Source of the DNA: Ardenticatenaceae bacterium | Lineage (GTDB): Bacteria > Chloroflexota > Anaerolineae > Promineifilales > Promineifilaceae | Assembly: GCA_020634415.1 (NCBI GenBank) | Contig: JACKBT010000002.1 | Span: forward strand, 1 to 64,000 | Direction: 5' to 3' | DNA: 64,000 nucleotides | Shown here: positions 25,484 to 35,500 of the stretch, piece after piece | Layout: the number at the start of each line of letters is the position of its first letter | Position numbering within the stretch: the first letter of the stretch is position 1 | Notes under the pieces: generated by a model | The model's database searches: none | The model's input: only the letters and a program-made list of their open reading frames with translations | What the model was told of the DNA's origin: nothing | Translations under genes and position numbers: made by a program

Positions 25484-27832
25484 ATGAAGAAAAAAACAAT
25501 CCTCATCACCCTCATCGTCTTACTGAGCCTGGCCGTTTATGCGGTTAACAGTTTCGCCTCAGCAACGGCCGTTTCCCCCACCGCCAGACCAAACCTGATC
25601 GCCATAACCCAAGCAGCCCAAGCCTCCCTCCTCCGCGTATCGGTATCCGCCAACGGCACCGAGGCCAATGGCAACTCATCGTTACCGACCTTATCTGCCG
25701 ACGGAACCATTGTCACCTTTGTCTCCGACGCGACCAATTTGACGGCGACAGCGACGGGCGGAATGCGGCAGGTGTTTATCAAGGACATCACGTCGGGGGC
25801 AGTGACCATGGCTTCTGTGGCGGCGGCTGGCGTGGCCGCCAACAACCACGCCAGCGACCCGGCACTAGATGCCTCAGGACGGTACGTGGCCTTTGAATCG
25901 CAGGCCACCAATTTGGTCACGGGCACGGTGAATGTGTGGCTTGATATCTTCGTGCGCGATACGGTTCTGCTAACCACCACCCTCATTTCGGCAGCAGCCG
26001 ATGGCACACCAGGCAATGCCGCTTCCGAGAATCCCGCTTTTTCGGCAGACGGCCGTTTCATCGTCTTCCAATCCAGCGCCAACAACCTCATCGCCGATGA
26101 TTTTTCGCCCTACGTAGACATTTTCGTCCGTGACCGGGACACAGACGAAGACGGCATCTTCGATGAACCGGGCGCGGTCCACAATGTGCGTGTGTCACAA
26201 AACGCCAGCGGCACGGCGGCCAATGGTGTTTCCACCGACCCAGACATCTCCGCCAATGGGCGATGGGTCGTCTTCAGCTCCTCAGCCGATAATCTGGTAG
26301 CGGGCGACACCAACAACGCCAATGACATTTTTCTATATGACCGCGACGCCGATGGCAATGGCCTGTATGACGAACCTGGCACAATCACTGTAACCTTAAT
26401 TTCGGCAGGCATGGGTGGCGTACCCGCCGCTGGTTTTTCCATGCTCCCGGCCATTTCTCCCGATGGCACGCAGGTGGCGTTTGAGTCGTTCGCCACCAAT
26501 TTGGTGGCTGGCGGCACGGCCGAATTCCGCCAGCACATTTTTGTGCGCGATTGGCAGGCGGGTGTGACGACCTTAGTCAGCCAATCCAGCACGGGCGAGG
26601 AAGCCAACGATTGGTCTAGCACCCCGGCACTCTCGGAAAACGGCCGTTGGCTCGTCTTTGCCTCTGCCGCCGATAATCTGGTGCCAGCCGACACCAACTT
26701 CGGAGGAGACATTTTCGTGCGGGATAGAGACGTGGATGGCAACGGCGTGTTTGACGAGGCCGGACAGATGGCAACCACACGGATCAGTGTAGACTCTGCT
26801 GGCGGCCAAATGGATGGGGGGCAGGCATTCAATGGCGTCATCTCTGGCGATGGTCAACGGATTGCCTTTGATGCCGATGCCAACGATCTGATCGCTAATG
26901 ATTTCAATGGCAAATCGGATGTGTTTATGCACCAGGCAGCAGGCAGCGGCATGGGCGCGGATGTAGCCGTATCGTATTTAGGGCCTGGAACTGTTTTGGG
27001 CACAAGCAGCCCTATCCGGCTGGCCCTGCAAAATTTGGGGCCAGAGTTGGCTTCGGATGTAAAGGTAAATACTGACGTTTTTGGCGATTACCTATTCTTC
27101 TTCTTTTGGCTGTCACCATCGCAGGGAACGTGCATTGGCAGTAGATGCGAGTTGGGGGATGTACCCCCTGGGGAAACGGTGAACTTCTCGCTGGCGGCGA
27201 ATGTGAATGAAAATCCAACCCGGGTGTATCAAGGCTCGGTATCGGTTGAACTGAGCGCGAGCTTGGCAAACGAGGATCCCAATCTGGCCAACAACAGTAA
27301 CACGTTTACGACCAGCTATTATTTATGCAGTGCTGACAATGCCTGCCTTTTGGATGAAATTGTGTGCTTTCTTTTCCAGCACCCCCCCGTATCGAGGCTT
27401 GCCAATTGGGGGACGTTCATCCCCAATCTGGGCCTGTATTACCATGTGCGGGATGAGATTTTGACGACCCCCGCCGGCCATGCCTATACCGATTTATATT
27501 ACAGGCACAGTGATGAGATTACCGATCTCGTGTTTGCCGATACCAACCTGTGGAACCTGGCGCTAGATGGGCTTTTCCAGTGGGAGGCTAACTTTACGGC
27601 TCTGGTGGCAGGGGAGGGGGATACGGCCGTTATCACCGCCCCCCAAATACAAGCCGTAGAAGATTTTCTGGATGCCCTGTCGGCCGCAGGCAGCCCCACG
27701 CTGCAACAGGCCATCGCCGAAGAACGGGCCAAACTGCCGCCCTTTGGCACTTTTGTGGGCCTGACAATGGCCGAGGCGCGGGGTGAAGTAGTGGGCTATG
27801 GGGCTTATCTGCCTACAGTTATAAGCCAATAG
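25484..27832 (+). CDS. Secreted beta-propeller (PD40-like) protein
   Basis: This 782-residue protein has AAGGAG before the ATG. Residues 1-25 are a signal peptide (KKKTILITLIVLLSLAVYAV). Residues about 50-480 contain at least six propeller blades of pattern ANG.S..P.ISADGR.VVF.S.A.NLV..D, each followed by DIFVRDRD. This matches the WD40/TolB-like PD40 type, and the Asp-rich DRDxDGNG loops could bind calcium. Residues about 495-620 are a CARDB/DUF11-like domain (ADVAVSYLGPGTVLG to NNSNTFTTSY). The C-terminal 160 residues with several Cys are unassigned. Likely a cell-surface or exported binding protein. Confidence 0.8.
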   Translation: MKKKTILITLIVLLSLAVYAVNSFASATAVSPTARPNLIAITQAAQASLLRVSVSANGTEANGNSSLPTLSADGTIVTFVSDATNLTATATGGMRQVFIKDITSGAVTMASVAAAGVAANNHASDPALDASGRYVAFESQATNLVTGTVNVWLDIFVRDTVLLTTTLISAAADGTPGNAASENPAFSADGRFIVFQSSANNLIADDFSPYVDIFVRDRDTDEDGIFDEPGAVHNVRVSQNASGTAANGVSTDPDISANGRWVVFSSSADNLVAGDTNNANDIFLYDRDADGNGLYDEPGTITVTLISAGMGGVPAAGFSMLPAISPDGTQVAFESFATNLVAGGTAEFRQHIFVRDWQAGVTTLVSQSSTGEEANDWSSTPALSENGRWLVFASAADNLVPADTNFGGDIFVRDRDVDGNGVFDEAGQMATTRISVDSAGGQMDGGQAFNGVISGDGQRIAFDADANDLIANDFNGKSDVFMHQAAGSGMGADVAVSYLGPGTVLGTSSPIRLALQNLGPELASDVKVNTDVFGDYLFFFFWLSPSQGTCIGSRCELGDVPPGETVNFSLAANVNENPTRVYQGSVSVELSASLANEDPNLANNSNTFTTSYYLCSADNACLLDEIVCFLFQHPPVSRLANWGTFIPNLGLYYHVRDEILTTPAGHAYTDLYYRHSDEITDLVFADTNLWNLALDGLFQWEANFTALVAGEGDTAVITAPQIQAVEDFLDALSAAGSPTLQQAIAEERAKLPPFGTFVGLTMAEARGEVVGYGAYLPTVISQ

Positions 27833-27871
27833 GCCATCTTGGGAACCGTTTGTTTTTAACTTAGCGGTTTT

Positions 27872-27903
27872 GGAGATTGGAGGCTGGTTAATCTCCAATC
27901 TCC
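27872..27903. repeat. Short inverted heptamer array (GGAGATT type)
   Basis: GGAGATT, GGAGGCT; 4-base loop; AATCTCC, AATCTCC. It lies 40 bp after the stop of the propeller-protein gene. Confidence 0.75.
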
Positions 27904-27992
27904 AGATGAACTGTGAAGTTATTTATGAACGTTTACGAAGGGTGCGCGGAAACCCTGCGGATAGCGGTTAATGACTTGCCGCATACTGGGCC

Positions 27993-28027
27993 AACGGCCG
28001 ATCCACATGGATCGGCCGTTTTGTTTT
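27993..28027 (+). terminator. Intrinsic terminator built from the CGGCCG motif
   Basis: AACGGCCGATCC and GGATCGGCCGTT form a perfect 12-bp stem with a 4-base loop (ACAT), followed by TTTTGTTTT. It is well placed to end transcription from the propeller-protein gene before the HAD gene at 28066. Confidence 0.8.
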
Positions 28028-28065
28028 GCCCCGGCCCCAACTCGTGATACAAATCTGGTCAATAT

Positions 28066-28779
28066 ATGGATACTGCCCACTCTCATCACGCCCAATCTAC
28101 GCCTATGCCGATTCCTCGGCACATGCTTCAGGCAGTTCTCTTTGATCTCGATGGGACGTTGGTGGATACGGATGATATGGCTGTGGATAAGTTGGCGCAG
28201 CAGTTACGGCCGTTTTTCCCCCAAAGTGCCGCTCGTTTAGCCCGCTGGCTGTGGATGCAGGCCGAAACACCAGGGAACGCCATCATCACCCTGCTGGATA
28301 TTTTGCACCTGGACAAGTTTTTCTTTGGGCTGCGTGAGCGGCTGCGGCGGCAGCCGGCCCAGCACCATTTTCAACTGATTCCAGGCGTGGCGGAAATGTT
28401 AACGGCCGTTGCCGCCCACTATCCCCTGGCCCTCGTCACCACGCGCCCGCGTGTCCATATTGAGGCTTTTTTGAGTGAGTTGGGGCAGGAAACGGCCGTC
28501 TTCACCACCACCATCGGTGCCCAAGACACCCGCCGCCTCAAACCCCACCCCGCCCCCATCCACCTCGCCGCCCAACGCCTGGGCCTGCCACCTGCCCACT
28601 GCCTCATGGTGGGCGACACCCGCATGGATGTTTTGGCCGCCCGCCGCGCCGGAGCCTGGGCCATCGGCGTTCTGTGCGGCTTCGGCCAGCAGCACGAACT
28701 AGAGCGGGCCGGGGCGCACCACATTTTGGCGCAAACGGCCGAACTCACCGACTTTCTGAGGTTGGTTCACCCCTCCTAA
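28066..28779 (+). CDS. HAD-family phosphatase (phosphoglycolate phosphatase-like)
   Basis: A 237-residue haloacid dehalogenase-type hydrolase. Motif I is LFDLDGTLVDTDD (nucleophile and acid/base Asp). Motif II lies in ALVTTRPR, motif III is the Lys in RRLKPHPAPI and motif IV is LMVGDTRMDVLAARRAG. A helical cap between motifs I and II places it with phosphoglycolate phosphatase-like enzymes, but the substrate is not determined. The start is uncertain: no clear ribosome-binding site precedes ATG 28066, and Met14 or Met20 are alternatives. Confidence 0.85.
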   Translation: MDTAHSHHAQSTPMPIPRHMLQAVLFDLDGTLVDTDDMAVDKLAQQLRPFFPQSAARLARWLWMQAETPGNAIITLLDILHLDKFFFGLRERLRRQPAQHHFQLIPGVAEMLTAVAAHYPLALVTTRPRVHIEAFLSELGQETAVFTTTIGAQDTRRLKPHPAPIHLAAQRLGLPPAHCLMVGDTRMDVLAARRAGAWAIGVLCGFGQQHELERAGAHHILAQTAELTDFLRLVHPS

Positions 28780-28800
28780 AATGCTACACTTGCCCCGCCT

Positions 28801-31800
28801 ATGAAACTCCTCAGCCGCCTCCTCAAAATCCGCCGTGATGAATGGCCCCGACTGCTCATTCTGTACCTCATGATCTTCCTCACCAACGTAGGCACTATTT
28901 GGGGAGCCATTGTGGCCGAGTCGGTCATCTGGAAGGAGGTGGGGCTGTCGCTGCTGCCTGTGATTTTTGTGGTCAATGGGCTGCTGGCGATTCCGGGCAT
29001 TGCCATCTACACCGCCTTTGCCGACCGCATTGACAACACCAAACTCTACGTCGCCATTTTGGGCCTGAGTGTGGTGGGCATTGGGTTGGGGCTGGTGCTT
29101 ATTTTTGTGTTGGGGCAGGACACGGTTGGCTATGGCTTGCTTTATGTCATCGCTTTTGTGCTGATGACGGATATTTTTGGGCTGCACTGGTTTACATATG
29201 TCAACAGTTTTTATGACACACGCTCGGCCAAGCGTATTTTGCCCGTTTTGGGGACGGCTTCGCGGTTCGGGGGGATTTTTGCGGGGCAGGCGATTGGGTG
29301 GCTGAATATCTGGTTCCCCACCAAGAATGGGCACATCATTTTGTGGGGATTGGCTCTGATAGGGGCGGCTTCGTTGGCCTGGTTGATGCCTTATTTGCTG
29401 CGGGAGCGTCAGCTTACTTCGTTGCAGGCTTTGCGAGAGGAGAGGGCGGTGCCGGAGAAACGGCCGTCTCACACCGAATCCATCCGCGAAGGCTACCACT
29501 ACATCCGCGAATCCACCTTCCTGCGTTGGATGGCCGCCGCCACCATCATGCTCACCGTGCTCATGCCCCTCATCAACTACCAGACCGCCTTCGTCCTGCG
29601 CGAAAACTTAGGCGATGCCAGCGCCATCTCCGAATACATCGGCAACATCACCTCCATCGCCAACCTGATTATGCTGCCCGTGCAGTTGGTGCTGCTCAGT
29701 CGGCTCATCAGCAAGATTGGGCTGGCCAACGCCAATCTCATCTTCCCCAGCGGCACCCTGCTGCTCTCCTCCTTCCTGGTCATTGGCCGCAGCCAGCTTG
29801 CCGCCGGGCTTTCCTACTTTAATCGCACCTCCTTCAACTTCTCCTTTCGCGGGCCGATAGACAGCCTGCTGTACAATGCCGTGCCGGTGCGGATTAAGGG
29901 ACGGGCGCGGGCCTTCATTGGTGGGTTCATCATCCCTATTGGCTCCATTGTGGGTGGCATTTTGCTCATCATTGGCGGCGGTTTGGGCGAGGTGACGGCC
30001 GATTCCTTCTTCATCGTCACCTACATGCCCATCATTATCATCACCCTGGCCCTGGCCTATTTTTATGTGGCCTATCGGCTGAGACGGCCGTATACCACCG
30101 CCCTCATCGCCCTGTTGGAGCAGGAAGATTACGCCTTCCTCTTTGCCCAGGCCGCCTCCGATTTAACGGTGGCCGACCCGACCGCCATGCGCACGTTGGC
30201 CCAAAAGCTGGAAGAAAGCAACAGCCCCGAACTGACACTTTTTATCGCCCGTCTGCTGGCCGATTTGGGTGGCGATGCGGCTGTGCCCATTTTGGGGCGG
30301 GCCATGCAACAGGGCGAGCCGCGTGTGCGGGCCATTTTGCTGGATGTGCTGGCGGCGGCCGATTTGCGCGGCGATCTGGTGCAGCAGTTGTTTATTGAGG
30401 GGGTGAGTGACAGGGATATGGCCGTGCGGCAGTCGGCGGTGGTGGGGCTGGCGCAGCTGGTAGGCACGGACAGTGCCATCTACCTGACCCACGCCCAACG
30501 CCTGATTACGGACCCCAACATTGCCGTGCGGGTGCAGGTGCTGCCCTCGTTGCTGCGCTCGACGGACAGGCGGGCGAAGGCGGTGTCGGAGCGGGTGGTC
30601 AGTGATATGTTGGCGCATGATGACGCGGCGCAGCGGGCGTTGGCGGTGCGGGTGTTGGGGCAAACGGCAGAGCTCACCACGCTTACCCCAATTGGCCGGC
30701 ACACGGATGATGCCGCCGATGAGGTGCGGCTGGAAGTGGCTCTGGCGCTGGAGGCGTTGACCCGCAGCGGTGTGCCGGAAAAGGATGTGCCGATGGTGCT
30801 GGCGCAGGTGCGGCGGCTGGTGACTGATGCCATTGAGCGGGTGCGGCAGGCGGCACTGGTGGTGTGCAGCCGCCTGGATGTGCCGGAAGCGGGCGGGCTG
30901 TTGGTAAAGGCTTTGTCGGATGGGAGCCAGAATGTGCGGGCAACGGCCGTTGATGTGATGGTGCAGGCCGGTGACACGTTCACGAGCCTTGTGCGCAGCC
31001 ATTTGCAGAGTGAGCACGCGGAACAGCGCAAAATGGCGGCGTTGGTTTTGACGCGCATCAACCCAACCCGCTTTTTTGAGCTGCTGCTGCCGCCGATTAC
31101 GGACAACTTGCGCACCATTTATGAGCAAATTGGGCAGCGGCAGGCCCTGCTGGCTTATCCCCAATTCCCCACGCTGCAACTGTTGCAAGCGGTGCTGCAA
31201 GAGCGCAATGAGGCCCTGCTGGCGGAGATTTTTTATCTGCTGACGGCCGTTCACGCGGCTGGCGATATTGAGGTGATAGAGCAGTCGCTGCGCAGTGAGG
31301 AGGCGCGGGTGCGGGCTAATGCTATCGAGGCCCTGGAGTCTATTACCACGCCGCAAACGGCCGCTTTGATTGGCCCGCTGTTTGAGCCGGAGCAGACGTT
31401 GGCGCGGTTGGCGAAGCTGGGGCGGCAGAGTTGGGAAGATTTGCCGAAATGGGAAACGGCCGCTTTGCTGCGCCAATGGCAAAGCCAGGGGGCGGATGGC
31501 TGGCTGCAAGCATTGGCCACGTTTGCGCTGGGGGAGATTGGGGCAGGGGAGCAGGGGAGCAGAGGAGAGGGGGAGCAGAGGAGAGGAGGGAGAGGAGAGG
31601 GGAGAGGGGAGAGGCGGGAGGGGGATTTGTTGGATAGGTTGACGGGGGAGAAGTCTGAGGAGACGGAGGAGGGGGAGAAGCCGCGCCGGAGTTTGCTGCT
31701 GCGGCGGCCGCAACTGCTGGATGCGCTGTTGAGTGAGGGGGCGGAGGAGAAACCCGCGGCGAGCGGGGAGGTGCTGTTTGCGCGGGCGGAGATTGAGGGG

Positions 31801-32400
31801 ATGTTAACGGCCGTTGCCACCAGTGACAATGCCGAACTGCAAGCGGCGGCGCAAGCGGCGCGGCGAATGCTGGCGGGCCAGACCATTACTGAAGCTTTTG
31901 TGGCCGACCAGAAGCCCATTTCCATTATTGAAAAGATTGCCCTGCTGAAAAATGTGCCTTTTTTCCAGGGCATTACGGTGGGCCAACTGCAAGCTCTGGC
32001 GCGGGTGTGTGAGGCGCACTTTTTTACCAAAGACAGCACCATTTACCAGCAGGGGGATGCGGGGGGCGAGTTGTATGTGGTGATTAGCGGCCGGGTGGGT
32101 ATTGAGCAGGAGGGGGAGCGCAAAGGTTCGTTTAAGCGGCTGCAAACGCTGGAAGCGAATGGCTATTTTGGCGAGATGAATCTGTTTGATGGTGTGCCGC
32201 ATGAAGCCTCGGCGGTGGCGGCGCGGGATACGCTGGCGCTGCGGCTGCGGCGAGAGCCGCTGCTGGATTTGGCGCGGCAGTCGCCAGCCCTGTCTATTGC
32301 CCTCATCCAGGCCCTGAGCCAACGGCTGCGGGAGGCGACGCAGCAGGCGGCGGGTTTGTCGGGGGCGAATGTGAGTCAGTTGGAGAAGTTGTTGGGGTAA
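28801..32400 (+). CDS. MFS/ATP-ADP-translocase-like membrane domain fused to HEAT repeats and a cyclic-nucleotide-binding domain
   Basis: This 1199-residue protein has three parts. Residues about 15-440 hold roughly twelve membrane spans in a transporter-like arrangement (from LLILYLMIFLTNVGTIWGAI). Residues about 450-1000 are HEAT/armadillo repeats (RVRQAALVVCSRL, NVRATAVDVMVQAG and similar). Residues about 1075-1190 are a cNMP-binding fold (FTKDSTIYQQGDAGGELYVV, FGEMNLFDGVPHEASAVA). The phosphate-cassette Arg expected after the FGE block is Glu in HEAS, so nucleotide binding may be lost or altered. Residues about 915-950 are a Gly/Arg/Glu-rich stretch encoded by a purine-rich word array (31545-31640). 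It begins 21 bases after the HAD gene. Confidence 0.85.
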   Translation: MKLLSRLLKIRRDEWPRLLILYLMIFLTNVGTIWGAIVAESVIWKEVGLSLLPVIFVVNGLLAIPGIAIYTAFADRIDNTKLYVAILGLSVVGIGLGLVLIFVLGQDTVGYGLLYVIAFVLMTDIFGLHWFTYVNSFYDTRSAKRILPVLGTASRFGGIFAGQAIGWLNIWFPTKNGHIILWGLALIGAASLAWLMPYLLRERQLTSLQALREERAVPEKRPSHTESIREGYHYIRESTFLRWMAAATIMLTVLMPLINYQTAFVLRENLGDASAISEYIGNITSIANLIMLPVQLVLLSRLISKIGLANANLIFPSGTLLLSSFLVIGRSQLAAGLSYFNRTSFNFSFRGPIDSLLYNAVPVRIKGRARAFIGGFIIPIGSIVGGILLIIGGGLGEVTADSFFIVTYMPIIIITLALAYFYVAYRLRRPYTTALIALLEQEDYAFLFAQAASDLTVADPTAMRTLAQKLEESNSPELTLFIARLLADLGGDAAVPILGRAMQQGEPRVRAILLDVLAAADLRGDLVQQLFIEGVSDRDMAVRQSAVVGLAQLVGTDSAIYLTHAQRLITDPNIAVRVQVLPSLLRSTDRRAKAVSERVVSDMLAHDDAAQRALAVRVLGQTAELTTLTPIGRHTDDAADEVRLEVALALEALTRSGVPEKDVPMVLAQVRRLVTDAIERVRQAALVVCSRLDVPEAGGLLVKALSDGSQNVRATAVDVMVQAGDTFTSLVRSHLQSEHAEQRKMAALVLTRINPTRFFELLLPPITDNLRTIYEQIGQRQALLAYPQFPTLQLLQAVLQERNEALLAEIFYLLTAVHAAGDIEVIEQSLRSEEARVRANAIEALESITTPQTAALIGPLFEPEQTLARLAKLGRQSWEDLPKWETAALLRQWQSQGADGWLQALATFALGEIGAGEQGSRGEGEQRRGGRGEGRGERREGDLLDRLTGEKSEETEEGEKPRRSLLLRRPQLLDALLSEGAEEKPAASGEVLFARAEIEGMLTAVATSDNAELQAAAQAARRMLAGQTITEAFVADQKPISIIEKIALLKNVPFFQGITVGQLQALARVCEAHFFTKDSTIYQQGDAGGELYVVISGRVGIEQEGERKGSFKRLQTLEANGYFGEMNLFDGVPHEASAVAARDTLALRLRREPLLDLARQSPALSIALIQALSQRLREATQQAAGLSGANVSQLEKLLG
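31545..31640. repeat. In-frame purine word array inside the HEAT-repeat gene
   Basis: Tandem GGAGCAG/AGGGGAG-type words of 7 bp run for about 95 bases within the frame and encode a low-complexity Gly-Glu-Arg segment between HEAT repeats and the CNB domain. Only one strand arm is present. Confidence 0.75.
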
Positions 32401-32569
32401 TGACGTAATGACGTAATGACGTAAAGTGGCAAAGCCACAACCAAATACTCATGAATGGAAAGGAACACGAACTTATTTTTAGTTCGTGTTCCTTTCCATT
32501 CATGAGAAGAAGCGACTTTTTACGCTTTTGGCGCACATTTTGCACTTGTACGGAGTAATTAGCAAGCCC
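32401..32569. other. Leader region before the peptide synthetase genes
   Basis: It begins with three copies of TGACGTAA directly after the stop of the HEAT gene, followed by a very strong hairpin (32448-32506) and about 60 bases leading to the synthetase start. Confidence 0.7.
32448..32506. repeat. Perfect 26-bp-stem hairpin, 7-base loop
   Basis: The left arm begins CTCATGAATGGAAAGG and ends CACGAACT; the right arm is its exact reverse complement; the loop is TATTTTT. A related smaller hairpin is at 56355-56383. It lacks a following T run. Confidence 0.9.
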
Positions 32570-35500
32570 ATGTTCAGTTGTTATCTCATCGGTGAAACGT
32601 CCTTATTGATACAGTGTGGCGAGATTTTGCGGGAGCAGGGGCAGGCTGTTTGGGGCGTGATTTCGCCGGATACGGCCGTTGCGGAGTGGGCGGCTGAACG
32701 AGATATTCGCCATTGGCTGCCGGGTGAGGATTGGGGGGCGGTGTTGGGGGAACGGCCGTTTGACTATCTATTTAGCGTTGTCAATGGCACGATTATTCCC
32801 GAAAGCGTGCTGAATTTGCCCCAGAAATTGGCGATTAACTATCATGATGCGCCGCTGCCGAGGTATGCGGGGGTGTATGCCACGTCGTGGGCGATTCTAA
32901 ACGGGGAGCGGGAGCATGGGGTGAGTTGGCATGTGATGACGGCTGTGGTGGATGCGGGGGATATTTTGCAGCAGGTGGCTGTGCCCATTGCGCCGGATGA
33001 GACGGCGTTGACGCTGAATGCTAAATGTTATGAGGCGGCGTTAGGCAGTTTTGCGCTGCTGGTGCGGCAGTTGACTGAGGGGACGGCGGTGCGCCAGCCA
33101 CAGGATTTGAGTGAACGGACCTATTTTGGTTTGTGGCAACGGCCGTCTACCGTCATCAATTGGCAGGAGAGTGCGGCAAAAATTAGTGCGCTGGTGCGGG
33201 GCCTGGATTTTGGGCCGTATGGCAATGCGTTGGGGTTGGCGAAGGTGGCGGTGGGGACTGGGGACTGGGGACTGGAGACTGCCGCTTCGCTTACTCAGTC
33301 TCCAGTCTCTAGTCCCCAGTCTCTTTTTGTGGTGCGGCAGGTGGTGGTGTTAGATGTGCGTTCGGGGGAGGGGCCGGGGGTGGTAACGGCCGTTGCCCCC
33401 TACCGGGTGCAGGTGGCGACAGCGACGTATGATGTGGTGCTGACGCAGTTGGTGGGGTTGGATGGGCAGCCTGTTTATGAATTGCCGGTGCAGGTGGGGG
33501 ATAAGTTGCCGATTTTAGAGATTGGGTGGGTGGAGTCATTGCGTGAACAGCATGAGAAGTTGGCACGACATGAGAATTATTGGCGTAAGAAGTTAGTGCA
33601 GAGTCAACCAGTCTCACTACCACCATCAGCAACGAGTATGGGAGATAGGTTGCGTTTGTCGGTTGTGGAGCCATGGTTTGGATACAACGTTGTAAGATTT
33701 AGTGAGGGTGATGAATGGGCCATAGCCACTTTTTTAGCCTTTATTGCCCGGCTAAGTGGGTTGAGAAATTTTACTATTGGTTGGGAAGTAGAGAATGTGG
33801 ACGGCCGTTTCTTGGCGACAACTGTTCCTTTTCATGTTGAAGTTGATGATGATTGGGAAATCCCAATGATTTATTTATCAATAATAGGACAGCGATTACA
33901 GTTAGTAGAGCGTAAAACTTATATGCGAGATTTGGTATTGCGTTATGGGGAGCTGGAGCCAATAGATTTTCCTTTACGGTTGCGGCGGGAAGGTGACGAT
34001 TTAATTTTGCTTGGTGAGGGAATTGGGGGATGGGCAACCGCCTTATCTACTCTGGTGCAAGCGATTATAGAAAATCCCAGTTTGCCGCTGCGGGAGATGC
34101 CTTTGCTGACGGAGGCCGAGAAGGAAGGGGTACTTCGTCAGTATCGAGCTGAATTTCCGTATTCATATAAGGAATCGGTAGTGGAGATGTTTGCGGCGCG
34201 GGTGGCGGAACGGCCGTCTGCCCTGGCCGCTATTTGTGGAGATGAGCAGCTAACCTATGGCGAACTTGACATCAAGGCAAATGAGTTGGCGCAGCAGTTG
34301 CAGGCAGTGGGGGTGAAAGCGGGTGTGCCGGTGGGTGTGTATGTGCGACGGGGGCTGGATGTGCTGGTGGCGGTGTGGGGCATTTGGCGGGCGGGCGGGG
34401 TGTATGTGCCGCTGGACCCAGAGTATCCAGCGGAGCGGCTGCGGTTTATGATGGGGGATGTGGGAACGGCCGTTGTGATTACGCAAAGTGGGTTGTTGGC
34501 TTCTTTGCCGGGGACGACAGCAGAAATTGTGGTGCTTGACCCCCACCCCAGCCCTCCCCCTGTGAGGGGGAGGGGGAAAGACTCCCTCTCCTTTGAGGGA
34601 GAGGCACGGGGTGAGGGTGAAGGCGTGGCCTATGTGATTTACACGTCGGGTTCGACGGGCCGGCCGAAGGGGGTGATGGTAGGGCATGAGGCGATTGCGG
34701 CGCATTGTGCCAGTGTGCAGACGGTGTACCAGATTCAGCCAGAGGATCGGGTGCTGCAATTTTCGTCGTACAGCTTTGATACGTCTATTGAGCAGATGTT
34801 GGTGGCGCTGCTGAATGGGGCGACGCTGGTGATGCGGGGTGAGGAGGTGTGGGGGGCGCAGGAGGCGGCGGCGTGGTTGGCGCGGCAGGGGGTGACGGTG
34901 GCGAATTTGCCGACGGCGTATTGGCATTCGCTGGTGGTGGGCTGGGGGGAGACGGCCGTTTTGCCGCCTAATAATTTGCGATTGATGATTGTGGGGGGTG
35001 AGGCGATGCAGCCAGAAATGGTGCGTTTGTGGAGACAATCGGCACTAGCTCAGGTACGGCTGCTAAATGCTTATGGGCCAACAGAGACAACAGTAACCGC
35101 ACTGGTATGGGAGATTGGCGAGAGGGAGAAAATGGCGGAATTTGAAGCAAGTTTAGGGATTAAAAGGGCATACTCTTCGTCCTTCCTCCACCATTCTGAC
35201 GCTGTGCCGATTGGACGGCCGTTACCGGGGCGAACGGCCGTCGTTTTAGATAGATTTGGTCAACTTGTACCCATTGGCGTGCCTGGAGAACTTTGTTTGG
35301 GCGGTATTGGGCTGGCGCGGGGGTATGTGAAGAATTATGAATTAGGAATTATGAATTATGAAAGGGGAGCCTCCTTCATAATTCATAATTCATCCTTCCT
35401 AATTTACAAGACGGGTGATTTGGTGCGGATGCGGCCGGATGGGGTGATGGTGTTTGTGGGGCGGGTGGATGAGCAGGTGAAGGTGCGGGGGTATCGGATT

